Shown here: positions 19,247 through 26,567 of the stretch, in pieces
How positions within the stretch are numbered: position 1 is the stretch's first letter
Layout: each line of letters starts with the position of its first letter
Assembly: GCF_000756655.1 (NCBI RefSeq)
Contig: NZ_ARXU01000014.1
Location: forward strand, 1 to 64,000
DNA: 64,000 nucleotides
Direction: 5' to 3'
Origin: Alcanivorax jadensis T9
GTDB lineage: Bacteria > Pseudomonadota > Gammaproteobacteria > Pseudomonadales > Alcanivoracaceae
Made by a program: the position numbers and the translations under genes
The notes under the pieces: model-generated
Seen by the model: only the letters and a program-made list of their open reading frames with translations
Databases searched by the model: none
What the model was told of the DNA's origin: nothing

Positions 19247-19801
19247 TTAGTGATGGGGGCTGGCACCAAACCAGGTTGTCAGGCCCATCTCCATGGATTG
19301 CTCGGTGCTGCCGAACCAGATTTGTCCATCCTGAATCATGCATTGCAGCTGCATGGTGCGCTGCATGAGTGGCTCCAGGGTTGCTTCGCTGTCCGGATCC
19401 ACATGAACGATGTGCAGGTTGCTGAAGCGGGTCACCTTGTTCTTCATGCTCTCCCACCATACCTGTGGTGCCCGGGCGCCATAGGTATAAAGCGTCACGT
19501 GTCGGGCCAGGCCGCACGCCTTGCGCAGGCGTTTTTCATCTGGCATGCCCAGTTCAATCCAGTGTTCCAGAGTGTCGTCCGGATTGCGTTGCCACAGATC
19601 CGGCTCGTCGGTGCTGGACAGGCCGCGGGTAAAGGCCAGAGCTTCGTGGGCATTCAACGCAAAGGCCAGCAGTCGCAGCATCATCCGTGATGGGGTTTCC
19701 GACGGGTGCAATGCCACGGTCAGGTTGTGGGTGGCGTAGTAGTCCCGGTCCATGTCGGACACAGTCAGTTCGGCTTTGTAGATGGTGGCGGTGAGGGCCA
19801 T
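19247..19801 (-). CDS. yaeQ: YaeQ family protein
   Basis: The ATG at 19801 gives 184 residues, the usual YaeQ length. The opening MALTATIYKAELTVSDMDR, the middle GLSSTDEPDLWQ and the segment HWIELGMPDEKRLRKAC are characteristic. The fold is related to PD-(D/E)xK nucleases; the cellular role is unsettled. Upstream in-frame residues (MRACVLRAAC...) look like a repeat-rich spacer and are excluded. Confidence 0.9.
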   Translation of the reverse strand: MALTATIYKAELTVSDMDRDYYATHNLTVALHPSETPSRMMLRLLAFALNAHEALAFTRGLSSTDEPDLWQRNPDDTLEHWIELGMPDEKRLRKACGLARHVTLYTYGARAPQVWWESMKNKVTRFSNLHIVHVDPDSEATLEPLMQRTMQLQCMIQDGQIWFGSTEQSMEMGLTTWFGASPHH

Positions 19802-19895
19802 GGGCAGGACTCGCAAACAGGCAGCACGCAACACGCATGCACGCAAAAAGAGGCCAGATTGTATCAGGCTTTATGCGTGTCGCGTGGGGCCTGTT

Positions 19896-20447
19896 TTACA
19901 CCAAGGCCCACACCCCGAAGCCTACAAATAGCACGGCACTGATGCGATGGGCCCAGATTTCAAAGCGTTGGCCGCCAAACTGATGTGCCAACCAGATGAC
20001 CGGCAGGTTGGCGGCGATCATGCCCAGGGTGGAGCCACCCAGCACCGGCCAGAACTGATCCTTGAATTGAACCGCCAGGGCAATGGTGGCGAACTGGGTC
20101 TTGTCGCCGATTTCGGCAATGAAGAACAGCACCAGGGCGGTCAGGAAGGGGCCGAAGCGGGGGTTCTCATCCACTTTCTCATCGCCGTCGGGGATCAGCA
20201 TCCACAGGCCCAGGCCGATAAAGCTGATACCGAGAATCCAGCGCAGCCAGTCTCCGGGAATGGCGCCGGCCAACCAGTCACCAAACCACACCGAGGCGCC
20301 ATGGTTGAGCAGGGTAGCCACCACCACGCCAGCCAGAATCGGCCAGGGTTTACGGAATTTGAGGATCAGGGCCAGGGACAGTAGTTGGGTCTTGTCGCCG
20401 ATTTCGCCAAGGGCAACCAGCAGAAAAGAGCTGAACAGGGCTTCCAT
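19896..20447 (-). CDS. GDT1/UPF0016 (TMEM165-like) cation exporter, probably Mn2+
   Basis: This six-helix membrane protein has 183 residues and two inverted halves. Each half carries the family hallmark EIGDKTQ: GEIGDKTQLLS near the N-terminus and AEIGDKTQFAT in the second half. Bacterial members (MneA-type) export manganese. The yybP-ykoY riboswitch upstream (20515-20632) supports Mn2+ as the signal. The ATG at 20447 is preceded by a GGAAA stretch immediately downstream of a strong hairpin, so translation control is possible. Confidence 0.9.
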   Translation of the reverse strand: MEALFSSFLLVALGEIGDKTQLLSLALILKFRKPWPILAGVVVATLLNHGASVWFGDWLAGAIPGDWLRWILGISFIGLGLWMLIPDGDEKVDENPRFGPFLTALVLFFIAEIGDKTQFATIALAVQFKDQFWPVLGGSTLGMIAANLPVIWLAHQFGGQRFEIWAHRISAVLFVGFGVWALV

Positions 20448-20460
20448 GAACGTTTCCAGA

Positions 20461-20505
20461 GGGGCGGGATTGCGACACAGAGACACCACCGGTCAATCCC
20501 GCCCC
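20461..20505 (-). promoter_or_regulatory. Expression-platform hairpin of the Mn riboswitch
   Basis: A perfect 12-bp inverted repeat (GGGGCGGGATTG at 20461-20472, CAATCCCGCCCC at 20494-20505) lies between the aptamer and the start codon, ending 13 bases before the ATG. No U-run follows, so control of ribosome access or Rho-dependent termination fits better than intrinsic termination. Confidence 0.55.
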
Positions 20506-20514
20506 AGCGGAATA

Positions 20515-20632
20515 CCAGCGATGTCTCAGGTCTCGTCAATCCGGAAGGACGCGGACGCGGCCACCATGCGCATGCGGCGCAACTATGTTGATGACCGCCA
20601 AGGGGTGAAAACCGAGCGACTACTCCCCCAAG
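20515..20632 (-). promoter_or_regulatory. yybP-ykoY manganese riboswitch
   Basis: Read on the minus strand, the leader has the conserved GGGGGAGTAG (20629-20620), an internal CATCAACATAGTT (20593-20581) and GACGAGACCTGAGACA (20537-20522). These appear in the order expected for the yybP-ykoY aptamer. It precedes a GDT1-family gene, a common target of this riboswitch class. High Mn2+ should turn the exporter on. Confidence 0.85.
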
Positions 20633-20700
20633 ACGGGCAAACCTTAGCGGCATTATTGCGTGCGGGCAAGTACAATGGGGCCAATGTTAATGACACACAT

Positions 20701-20779
20701 TGTAGGAGCTATGCTTGCATGGCGAACCTGCTTGCGGTGATCGCCTTCGGCGGTTCGCCATGCAAGCATGGCTCCTACA
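20701..20779. repeat. REP-type inverted pair R5 upstream of slyX
   Basis: The arms at 20701-20728 and 20752-20779 (TGTAGGAGC... GCGAACC) have one mismatch in 28 and use the CATG-CTTG-CATG inner stem, as in R3. Unusually, it sits between divergently transcribed genes, ending 15 bases before the slyX start. Confidence 0.85.
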
Positions 20780-20794
20780 GTAAGAGGGTACTTC

Positions 20795-21004
20795 ATGAGC
20801 GACGCAGAACGGCTGGTCGATATCGAAACCAAGCTGGCCTACCAGGAAGACCTGGTCCAGCATCTGAACAAGGTGGTCAGTGACCAGCAGGGCAAGATCG
20901 ACGAGCTGGAAAAGGTGTGCCGCAAACTGGTGGACCGGGTATTGGATTTGTCCGAGGAAATGGCTGCGTCACGCATTGAAGATGCACCGCCGCCGCATTA
21001 TTGA
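20795..21004 (+). CDS. slyX: SlyX family protein
   Basis: This small hydrophilic coiled-coil protein has 69 residues, beginning MSDAERLVDIETKLAYQEDL and ending with the typical PPPHY. The role is unknown; the gene is named for its neighbourhood to slyD in E. coli. The ATG at 20795 has AAGAGGGT upstream. Promoter signals are not clear because a REP pair abuts the gene. Confidence 0.9.
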   Translation: MSDAERLVDIETKLAYQEDLVQHLNKVVSDQQGKIDELEKVCRKLVDRVLDLSEEMAASRIEDAPPPHY

Positions 21005-21153
21005 GTTGCAAGTTTCAAGTGACAAGTTGCAACGCGATAAAGGGTTTTTCTAAGGTAAAAGCAAAGAGGCCGCGCCCAACCTTTGGGCGCGGCCTCGTCA
21101 GTTCAAGTTCGCAATAATATTGTCCGCGTTGCAACTTGATACTTGAAACTTGC
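21005..21153. repeat. Composite inverted-repeat element E2
   Basis: The outer arms 21008-21033 and 21128-21153 match in inverted orientation at about 24 of 26 positions, with TTGCAACTTG/ACTTGAAACTTGC words. They enclose the GAGGCCGCGCCC hairpin at 21066-21096. The plan equals E1, but the arm sequence is different. It fills the gap between convergent slyX and the TM2 gene. Confidence 0.8.
21066..21096. terminator. GC-rich hairpin inside E2
   Basis: A 14-bp perfect stem GAGGCCGCGCCCAA/TTGGGCGCGGCCTC has a 3-base loop. It lies between two convergent genes and probably terminates both. Its core equals that of the hairpin at 58-94. Confidence 0.65.
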
Positions 21154-21159
21154 CGCTCT

Positions 21160-21585
21160 TCAGGCAGGAACCGGCTCGCCCTGGGCGGTTTCGCCGTTGC
21201 GCTCGGAGACCTGGCCGTTCAGGGTGAACAGATCATAGATTACCCCAAAACCCAGCAGGCCCAGCGTCAGCAGGTAAAGTACCCCGGTGCCGATCTTGCC
21301 CATGTAGAAGCGGTGGGCGCCGAAGATACCCAGAAACAGCATCAGCACCCAGGCCACGCTGTAATCGGTCTCGCCGGACTTGAACTGGTTATTGGCGTCC
21401 CGGTTCATGCCAGGAATCAGGAAGGCATCCACGATCCAGCCGATGAAGAAGATCCCGGCGGTAAGCATCCACAGCAGGCCGGTGAGCTGGCGACCATAGT
21501 AGAAACGGTGGTAACCGAAGATACCGCCAAAAAACCACAGCAGATAGCCGATGGGTGTCAGGTGTGTTTCTTTTTGTTGTTGCAT
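21160..21585 (-). CDS. TM2 domain-containing membrane protein
   Basis: The 141 residues contain two tandem TM2 modules. Each is a helical hairpin with the GxFGxHRFYxG pattern: GGIFGYHRFYYGRQ in the first and LGIFGAHRFYMGKIG in the second. A hydrophilic loop links them and a short acidic tail follows. TM2 proteins have no settled bacterial function. The ATG has GGGGGAAACCC upstream. It could also be read as a duplicated single-TM2 ancestor. Confidence 0.88.
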   Translation of the reverse strand: MQQQKETHLTPIGYLLWFFGGIFGYHRFYYGRQLTGLLWMLTAGIFFIGWIVDAFLIPGMNRDANNQFKSGETDYSVAWVLMLFLGIFGAHRFYMGKIGTGVLYLLTLGLLGFGVIYDLFTLNGQVSERNGETAQGEPVPA

Positions 21586-21668
21586 GGGTTTCCCCCTCCA
21601 TTGGTAAAGTAAAAATCGTCCCTGTTATCGCGGGCAAGGCCCGTCAGTCCCTGACGAGCTCACCCGCG

Positions 21669-21702
21669 CAACTATTAACTATTCACTGTTAATTATTAAC
21701 TG
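21669..21702. repeat. Single arm of the E-type repeat (E5)
   Basis: GCGCAACTATTAACTATTC and following bases end AACTGCC just before the pilU stop. The same right-hand boundary (CGCG[C]AACTATTAA ... TGCC[C]TTTTA) appears at the 3' ends of gntR and trkH. No left partner is visible here; the preceding segment CGGGCAAGGCCCG is a short separate hairpin. Confidence 0.6.
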
Positions 21703-21705
21703 CCT

Positions 21706-22827
21706 TTACTCAGTGTCCTCGATACTCAATCCCCGCGTGGCGATGTCCAGGCTGGAGGAATCCGTCTCGTTACCCAGCTTGATCATCAGACGCAGGTCAT
21801 TGGGTGAGTCCGCGTGCAGCATGGCGTCTTCGTAGGTGATTTCACCAACGGAGTAGAGGTCGTAGAGGGCCTGGTCGAAAGTCTGCATGCCCTGTTCCCG
21901 GGACTTGCTCATCAGCTGCTTGAGCATGTGCACTTCGCCCTTGCGGATGTGGTCCTGTACCAGCGGCGTGCCCAGCAGCACCTCGATGGCGGCGCGGCGG
22001 CCCTTGCCGTCCGGGGTGGGGATCAGCTGCTGAGCGACGACGCCTTTCAGGTTCAGGGACAGGTCCATCCACAGCTGGCCGTGACGATCTGCCGGGAAGA
22101 AGTGGATGATCCGGTCCAGCGCCTGGTTGGCGTTGTTGGCGTGCAGGGTGGCCAGGCACAGGTGACCGGTTTCCGCGAAGGCAATGGCCTTGTCCATGGT
22201 TTCCGGGGTACGGATCTCGCCGATCAGGATCACGTCCGGCGCCTGACGCAGGGTGTTCTTCAGTGCCACATCAAAGGACTCGGTATCAATGCCCACTTCA
22301 CGCTGGGTAACGATACAACCCTGATGCTGATGGATGAATTCGATGGGGTCCTCAATGGTGATGATGTGGCCCTTCGAGTTCTTGTTGCGATAGCCGATCA
22401 TGGAGGCCAGCGAGGTGGACTTACCGGTACCGGTGGCGCCCACGAAGATCACCAGGCCGCGCTTGGTCATGGCCAGTTCCTTGATCACTGGCGGCAGACG
22501 CAGGTCGTCCACATTGGGGATCTTGGTTTCGATACGACGCAGCACCATGGCCACCAGGTTGCGCTGGTAGAAAGCGGATACCCGGAACCGGCCGATGCCC
22601 CGGGCGGAGATGGCGAAGTTGCACTCGTGGTGTGCCACGAATTCCTTGCGCTGCTGTTCGGTCATTACGCCGAACACGATGTCCCGGGTCATGTCCGGGG
22701 TCAGCGCGCTCTTGGTCACAGGCAGGATCTTGCCGTTCACCTTCATGCTGGGCGGCACACCGGCAGTAATGAACAGGTCGGAGCCGCCTTTCTGTACCAT
22801 CAGTTTGAGGAGCTCTTCGAATTCCAT
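21706..22827 (-). CDS. pilU: Type IV pilus ATPase PilU
   Basis: PilU is the PilT-dependent accessory retraction ATPase of type IV pili. It has 373 residues. Walker A GATGTGKST lies at 130-138, and the Asp and His boxes of the secretion ATPase family appear as ITIEDPIEFIHQHQ and ATLHANNANQALDRI. The C-terminal tail beyond residue 345 is longer than in PilT, as expected. It follows pilT after 15 bases in one operon. Confidence 0.93.
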   Translation of the reverse strand: MEFEELLKLMVQKGGSDLFITAGVPPSMKVNGKILPVTKSALTPDMTRDIVFGVMTEQQRKEFVAHHECNFAISARGIGRFRVSAFYQRNLVAMVLRRIETKIPNVDDLRLPPVIKELAMTKRGLVIFVGATGTGKSTSLASMIGYRNKNSKGHIITIEDPIEFIHQHQGCIVTQREVGIDTESFDVALKNTLRQAPDVILIGEIRTPETMDKAIAFAETGHLCLATLHANNANQALDRIIHFFPADRHGQLWMDLSLNLKGVVAQQLIPTPDGKGRRAAIEVLLGTPLVQDHIRKGEVHMLKQLMSKSREQGMQTFDQALYDLYSVGEITYEDAMLHADSPNDLRLMIKLGNETDSSSLDIATRGLSIEDTE

Positions 22828-22842
22828 CTGTTCTTCTCCTCG

Positions 22843-23877
22843 TTAGATTGAGTCCGGGCTCTTGGCTTTTTCGCGGGCCACATCGCGGGCCACGAGGCCT
22901 TTATTGACCAGACCCTGCAGGCACTGATCCAGGGTCTGCATGCCCAGCGCACCGCCGGTCTGGATGGCCGAGTACATCTGCGCCACCTTGTCTTCGCGGA
23001 TCAGGTTACGGATCGCCGGTGTGCCCATCATGATTTCGTGGGCGGCCACCCGGCCGCCGCCGTTTTTCTTCAGCAGGGTCTGGGATACCACCGCCTGCAG
23101 GGATTCCGACAGCATGGAGCGGATCATGGATTTTTCTTCGGCGGGGAATACATCCACCACCCGGTCAATGGTCTTGGCAGCGGAGGTGGTGTGCAGGGTG
23201 CCGAATACCAGGTGACCGGTTTCCGCCGCGGTCAGCGCCAGGCGGATGGTTTCCAGATCCCGCAGCTCGCCCACCAGAATGATATCCGGGTCTTCCCGCA
23301 GTGCGGATCGCAGGGCTTCGGAAAAGCCGAGGGTATCGCGGTGGACTTCCCGCGGGGTGACCAGGCATTTTTTCGATTCGTGCACGAATTCGATGGGATC
23401 CTCAATGGTGAGTATGTGCTCGTAGCGTGAATCGTTGATGTAGTCGACCATGGCCGCCAGGGTGGTGGACTTACCGGAACCGGTGGGCCCGGTAACCAGC
23501 ACAATGCCCCGGGGCATGTCGGAGATTTTCTGGAATACCTTGCCCATGCCCAGGTCTTCCATGGTCAGCACTTTCGAGGGAATGGTCCGGAATACGGCGC
23601 CGGCACCCCGGTTGTGGTTGAAAGCGTTGACCCGGAAGCGGGCCACGCCGGGCACCTCGAAGGAAAAGTCGGTTTCGAAGAATTCCTCGAAATCCTTGCG
23701 CTGCTTGTCGTTCATGATGTCGTAGATCAGCGCGTGGACTTCCTTGTGCTCCATGGCCGGCAGATTGATGCGGCGCACGTCGCCGTCCACACGAATCATC
23801 GGTGGCAGACCGGCGGACAGGTGAAGGTCGGAAGCGCCGTTTTTGGCGCTGAAAGCGAGCAGCTCGGTAATATCCAT
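22843..23877 (-). CDS. pilT: Type IV pilus retraction ATPase PilT
   Basis: PilT disassembles pilus fibres at the inner membrane, powering twitching and DNA uptake. It has 344 residues. Walker A GPTGSGKST lies at 130-138, the Asp box ITIEDPIEFVH and the His box GTLHTTSAAKTIDRV follow, and the retraction motif AIRNLIRE is present. It is divergent from yggS, the same order as in Pseudomonas. DprA and TsaP, also pilus/competence related, lie 31 kb away. Confidence 0.95.
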   Translation of the reverse strand: MDITELLAFSAKNGASDLHLSAGLPPMIRVDGDVRRINLPAMEHKEVHALIYDIMNDKQRKDFEEFFETDFSFEVPGVARFRVNAFNHNRGAGAVFRTIPSKVLTMEDLGMGKVFQKISDMPRGIVLVTGPTGSGKSTTLAAMVDYINDSRYEHILTIEDPIEFVHESKKCLVTPREVHRDTLGFSEALRSALREDPDIILVGELRDLETIRLALTAAETGHLVFGTLHTTSAAKTIDRVVDVFPAEEKSMIRSMLSESLQAVVSQTLLKKNGGGRVAAHEIMMGTPAIRNLIREDKVAQMYSAIQTGGALGMQTLDQCLQGLVNKGLVARDVAREKAKSPDSI

Positions 23878-24013
23878 GGGTTTCTACTTGCGTTGTCTGG
23901 TATTGAAAGGGAGCCCGAAGCCCCCTTTTGTTATTATGGCGAGCGCCGGAAATTGGCTTTCTCAGAAATTCGTCGCATGCCTAAAGTAACCCGACCTCTT
24001 GAGCCGTTCAATA

Positions 24014-24697
24014 ATGACAGACTCCAAAAGCCCACTGATAGAGATCAATGCGCAAATTAGTGCAATTTGTGAGCAATCCGGCCGTGATTCCGGCAGTGTG
24101 CAGCTTCTGGCGGTCAGTAAGACCCGTACAGCGGACGAGTTGGCCCGCCTGGCTGACCAGGGGCAGCGGCATTTCGGCGAAAACTACCTGCAGGAAGCCC
24201 TGGAAAAGATAGCGGCACTGCAAGGCCGCGACCTGGTGTGGCACTTCATCGGGCCTATCCAGTCCAACAAGACCCGCGATATCGCTGCTCACTTTGACTG
24301 GGTGCACTCGGTGGACCGGCTGAAAGTGGCTCGTCGCCTCAGTGAGCAGCGACCGGCAGAGCTGCCCCCGCTGAATGTCTGTATTCAGGTGAACGTGGAC
24401 GACGAAGACAGCAAGAGCGGTATTGCGCTGGAGGCGGTGCCCGCCCTGGCCGCCGAGATCGCCACTCTGCCCAACCTGCGTCTGCGTGGCCTGATGGCCA
24501 TTCCCCGGGCGGACAGCGGGGACAACAGCCGGGGTGCTTTCCGACAGCTCGCCATGACACTGTCACAATTGCGCAATACAATGCCGTCCCTCGATACGCT
24601 CTCCATGGGCATGAGCGCGGATTACGGCGTGGCCATCGAAGAAGGCGCCACCATGGTTCGTGTGGGCACCGCCCTGTTTGGTCCGCGCACCGCCTGA
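24014..24697 (+). CDS. yggS: PLP homeostasis protein YggS
   Basis: YggS binds pyridoxal phosphate and buffers its level, with effects on amino-acid metabolism; it has no known catalysis. The ATG at 24014 gives 227 residues in the alanine-racemase-like TIM-barrel fold. The PLP lysine lies in LLAVSKTRT, and FGENYLQEA, HFIGPIQSNK and the C-terminal MGMSADYGVAIEEGATMVRVG are family motifs. proC follows 73 bases downstream. Confidence 0.93.
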   Translation: MTDSKSPLIEINAQISAICEQSGRDSGSVQLLAVSKTRTADELARLADQGQRHFGENYLQEALEKIAALQGRDLVWHFIGPIQSNKTRDIAAHFDWVHSVDRLKVARRLSEQRPAELPPLNVCIQVNVDDEDSKSGIALEAVPALAAEIATLPNLRLRGLMAIPRADSGDNSRGAFRQLAMTLSQLRNTMPSLDTLSMGMSADYGVAIEEGATMVRVGTALFGPRTA

Positions 24698-24770
24698 CGA
24701 CAACAGAGCCGCGTCGTCAGCGCCTCGGGGCATCGTACGCGTTACAACACAAGACAAGGATTGCGCAGTT

Positions 24771-25580
24771 ATGGCACAGCAAAGCATCGGATTTATCGGC
24801 GCCGGCAACATGGCCACCAGCCTGGCCGGCGGCATGGTGGCGAAAGGAATTCGCCCCGCCCGCATCTGGATGAGCGACCCCTCCCGGGATCGTCTGGAAG
24901 AGGTGTCCCAGCTGCACCGTGTGCACGTGAGCACCGAGAACCGTGACGTGGCCGGCCGGGTGGATGTGCTGGTGTTAGCGGTGAAACCACAAATGATGCA
25001 GGCCGTGTGTGAAGATCTGCGTGACCTGATTGCCGATCGCCAGCCGCTGGTGATCTCCATCGCCGCCGGTGTCACCGTGGCCAACCTGCGAAGCTGGCTG
25101 GGCGAGACGCCGATTGTGCGTTGCATGCCCAACACGCCGTCGCTGGTTCAGGCCGGTGCCACCGGTCTGTATGCCGCTGAGGGCGTGAGCGATGAGCAGA
25201 AAGCCATGGCCAAGGAGATCCTCGGCTCCGTGGGGCTGACCTTCTGGTTTGCCGAGGAAAAGGAACTGGATGCGGTCACCGCCGTCTCCGGCTCCGGCCC
25301 GGCCTACTTCTTCCTGTTGATGGAATCCCTGATCGAAGCCGCCAAGGCGCAAGGGCTGGACCCGGCCACTGCCCGCCAGATGGTGCTGCAGACGGCCTGG
25401 GGCGCGGCGCAACTGGCCATCGCCAGTGAAGCGGGCCCGGATGTGCTGCGCCAGCAGGTCACCAGCCCCGGCGGCACCACCGCTGCCGCGCTGAACGTGT
25501 TCGAGGAAGCGGGCTTCCGCGAACAGGTCCAGGCCGCCGTGGCGGCGGCCCGGGAGCGTTCGGAAGAGCTGGCGGGGTAA
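24771..25580 (+). CDS. proC: Pyrroline-5-carboxylate reductase
   Basis: ProC catalyses the last step of proline synthesis, reducing pyrroline-5-carboxylate with NAD(P)H. The ATG at 24771 gives 269 residues. IGFIGAGNMATSLAGG is the Rossmann dinucleotide loop, and AVSGSGPAYFFLLMESL and VTSPGGTTAAALNVFEE form the substrate-binding signature. The upstream in-frame extension overlaps yggS and is rejected. Confidence 0.95.
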   Translation: MAQQSIGFIGAGNMATSLAGGMVAKGIRPARIWMSDPSRDRLEEVSQLHRVHVSTENRDVAGRVDVLVLAVKPQMMQAVCEDLRDLIADRQPLVISIAAGVTVANLRSWLGETPIVRCMPNTPSLVQAGATGLYAAEGVSDEQKAMAKEILGSVGLTFWFAEEKELDAVTAVSGSGPAYFFLLMESLIEAAKAQGLDPATARQMVLQTAWGAAQLAIASEAGPDVLRQQVTSPGGTTAAALNVFEEAGFREQVQAAVAAARERSEELAG

Positions 25581-25588
25581 AGCGTTTT

Positions 25589-25742
25589 TGTAGGAGCTCC
25601 TCTTGAGGGGCGAACCACGCGTCATCGTGGAAATCGCCCGCAGGGCGATCAGGAATATCAGCGCTTGGCGGGTTCCATTGCGAGCCCGCTAAGCTATGCG
25701 GCCTAGCTACGTTCGGTTCGCCCCTCAAGAGGAGCTCCTACA
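25589..25742. repeat. REP-type inverted pair R6 (CTCC/GGGG stem)
   Basis: Perfect 28-bp inverted arms at 25589-25616 and 25715-25742 carry the inner stem CTCC-TCTTGA-GGGG. The central GGAAATCGCCCG/AGGGCGATCAGG resembles R1 and R10. A single truncated unit (GCGACGCTCCTACA) follows near 25789-25803. The 296-base gap before yggT holds no gene that I can see. Confidence 0.85.
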
Positions 25743-25876
25743 GTGCTTCGAAACAGCCCGGGGCAGCATGATCCAGGTTATCGCGCCGCCAGCGACGCTC
25801 CTACAAGCAACTGCCCCTTTGAAATTTCCGCCCCTTGCCCCAAACTCTTAGCCTGTTGCGAACCACGGAGTAATCC

Positions 25877-26425
25877 ATGAACCCCCAGGGCGCCCTGTTT
25901 TTCCTGCTGGACTTTGTTTTCAGCGCCTACATCTTCATCGTACTGACCCGCTTTGTGCTGCAGCTGGCCCGGGCGGATTTCTATAATCCCATCTCCCAGT
26001 TCGTGCTCAAGGCCACCAACCCGCTGCTCAAGCCCCTGCGTCGGATTATTCCCGGCTACGGTGGGCTGGATATTGCCGCGCTGGTACTGGTGGTGGCGTT
26101 GATCATCCTCAAGACGGTGATCCTGCTGAGCATCCAGGTGGGAGGCTTCCCCAGCGGTATCGGTGCCGCCCTGGTGCTTCATGCCCTGCGCGAACTGGCC
26201 AGCCTGATTCTCAATTATGTGTTCTGGACAGTGCTGATCCGCGTGCTTCTCAGTTGGGTGGCCCCGGACCCCTACAGCCCGGTGGTACGCATCATTGTGC
26301 AAGTCACCGAGCCGATCATGGCCCCGGTGCGCAAGTTGCTGCCGCCCATGGGTGGGTTTGATCTCAGCCCGTTGTTTGTACTGTTGGGCATTCAACTGCT
26401 GCAGATCCTGTTTCAGCTGCATTGA
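25877..26425 (+). CDS. yggT: YggT family membrane protein
   Basis: The 182 residues hold two YggT repeats, each a membrane hairpin with a conserved FxxPISxxVLxxTxPLLxPxRRxxP-like pattern: ADFYNPISQFVLKATNPLLK and PDPYSPVVRIIVQVTEPIM. It is implicated in osmotic or shape-related functions in other bacteria, without a firm mechanism. The order yggS-proC-yggT is widely conserved; here a REP pair separates it from proC. Confidence 0.9.
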   Translation: MNPQGALFFLLDFVFSAYIFIVLTRFVLQLARADFYNPISQFVLKATNPLLKPLRRIIPGYGGLDIAALVLVVALIILKTVILLSIQVGGFPSGIGAALVLHALRELASLILNYVFWTVLIRVLLSWVAPDPYSPVVRIIVQVTEPIMAPVRKLLPPMGGFDLSPLFVLLGIQLLQILFQLH

Positions 26426-26567
26426 TGGCTGCCGGGCCCTGCTGTTAATGGCTGAATGGCAGGATCAGGCGATGGTCAATATGCCGTTACGTCCAGGTTT
26501 TCATTTTCCGGCTGCCCGACAGCCAGTAGAGTGATCTTTCTATCAACGGACTTCTCAGGACCGCACA

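Noticed and set aside
20083-20883. Plus-strand open frame of 266 codons
   Set aside because: It is antisense to the GDT1 gene and runs through the riboswitch and a REP pair.
21814-22851. Plus-strand open frame of 345 codons
   Set aside because: It is a shadow of pilU; Gln/His/Val-rich composition with no domain.
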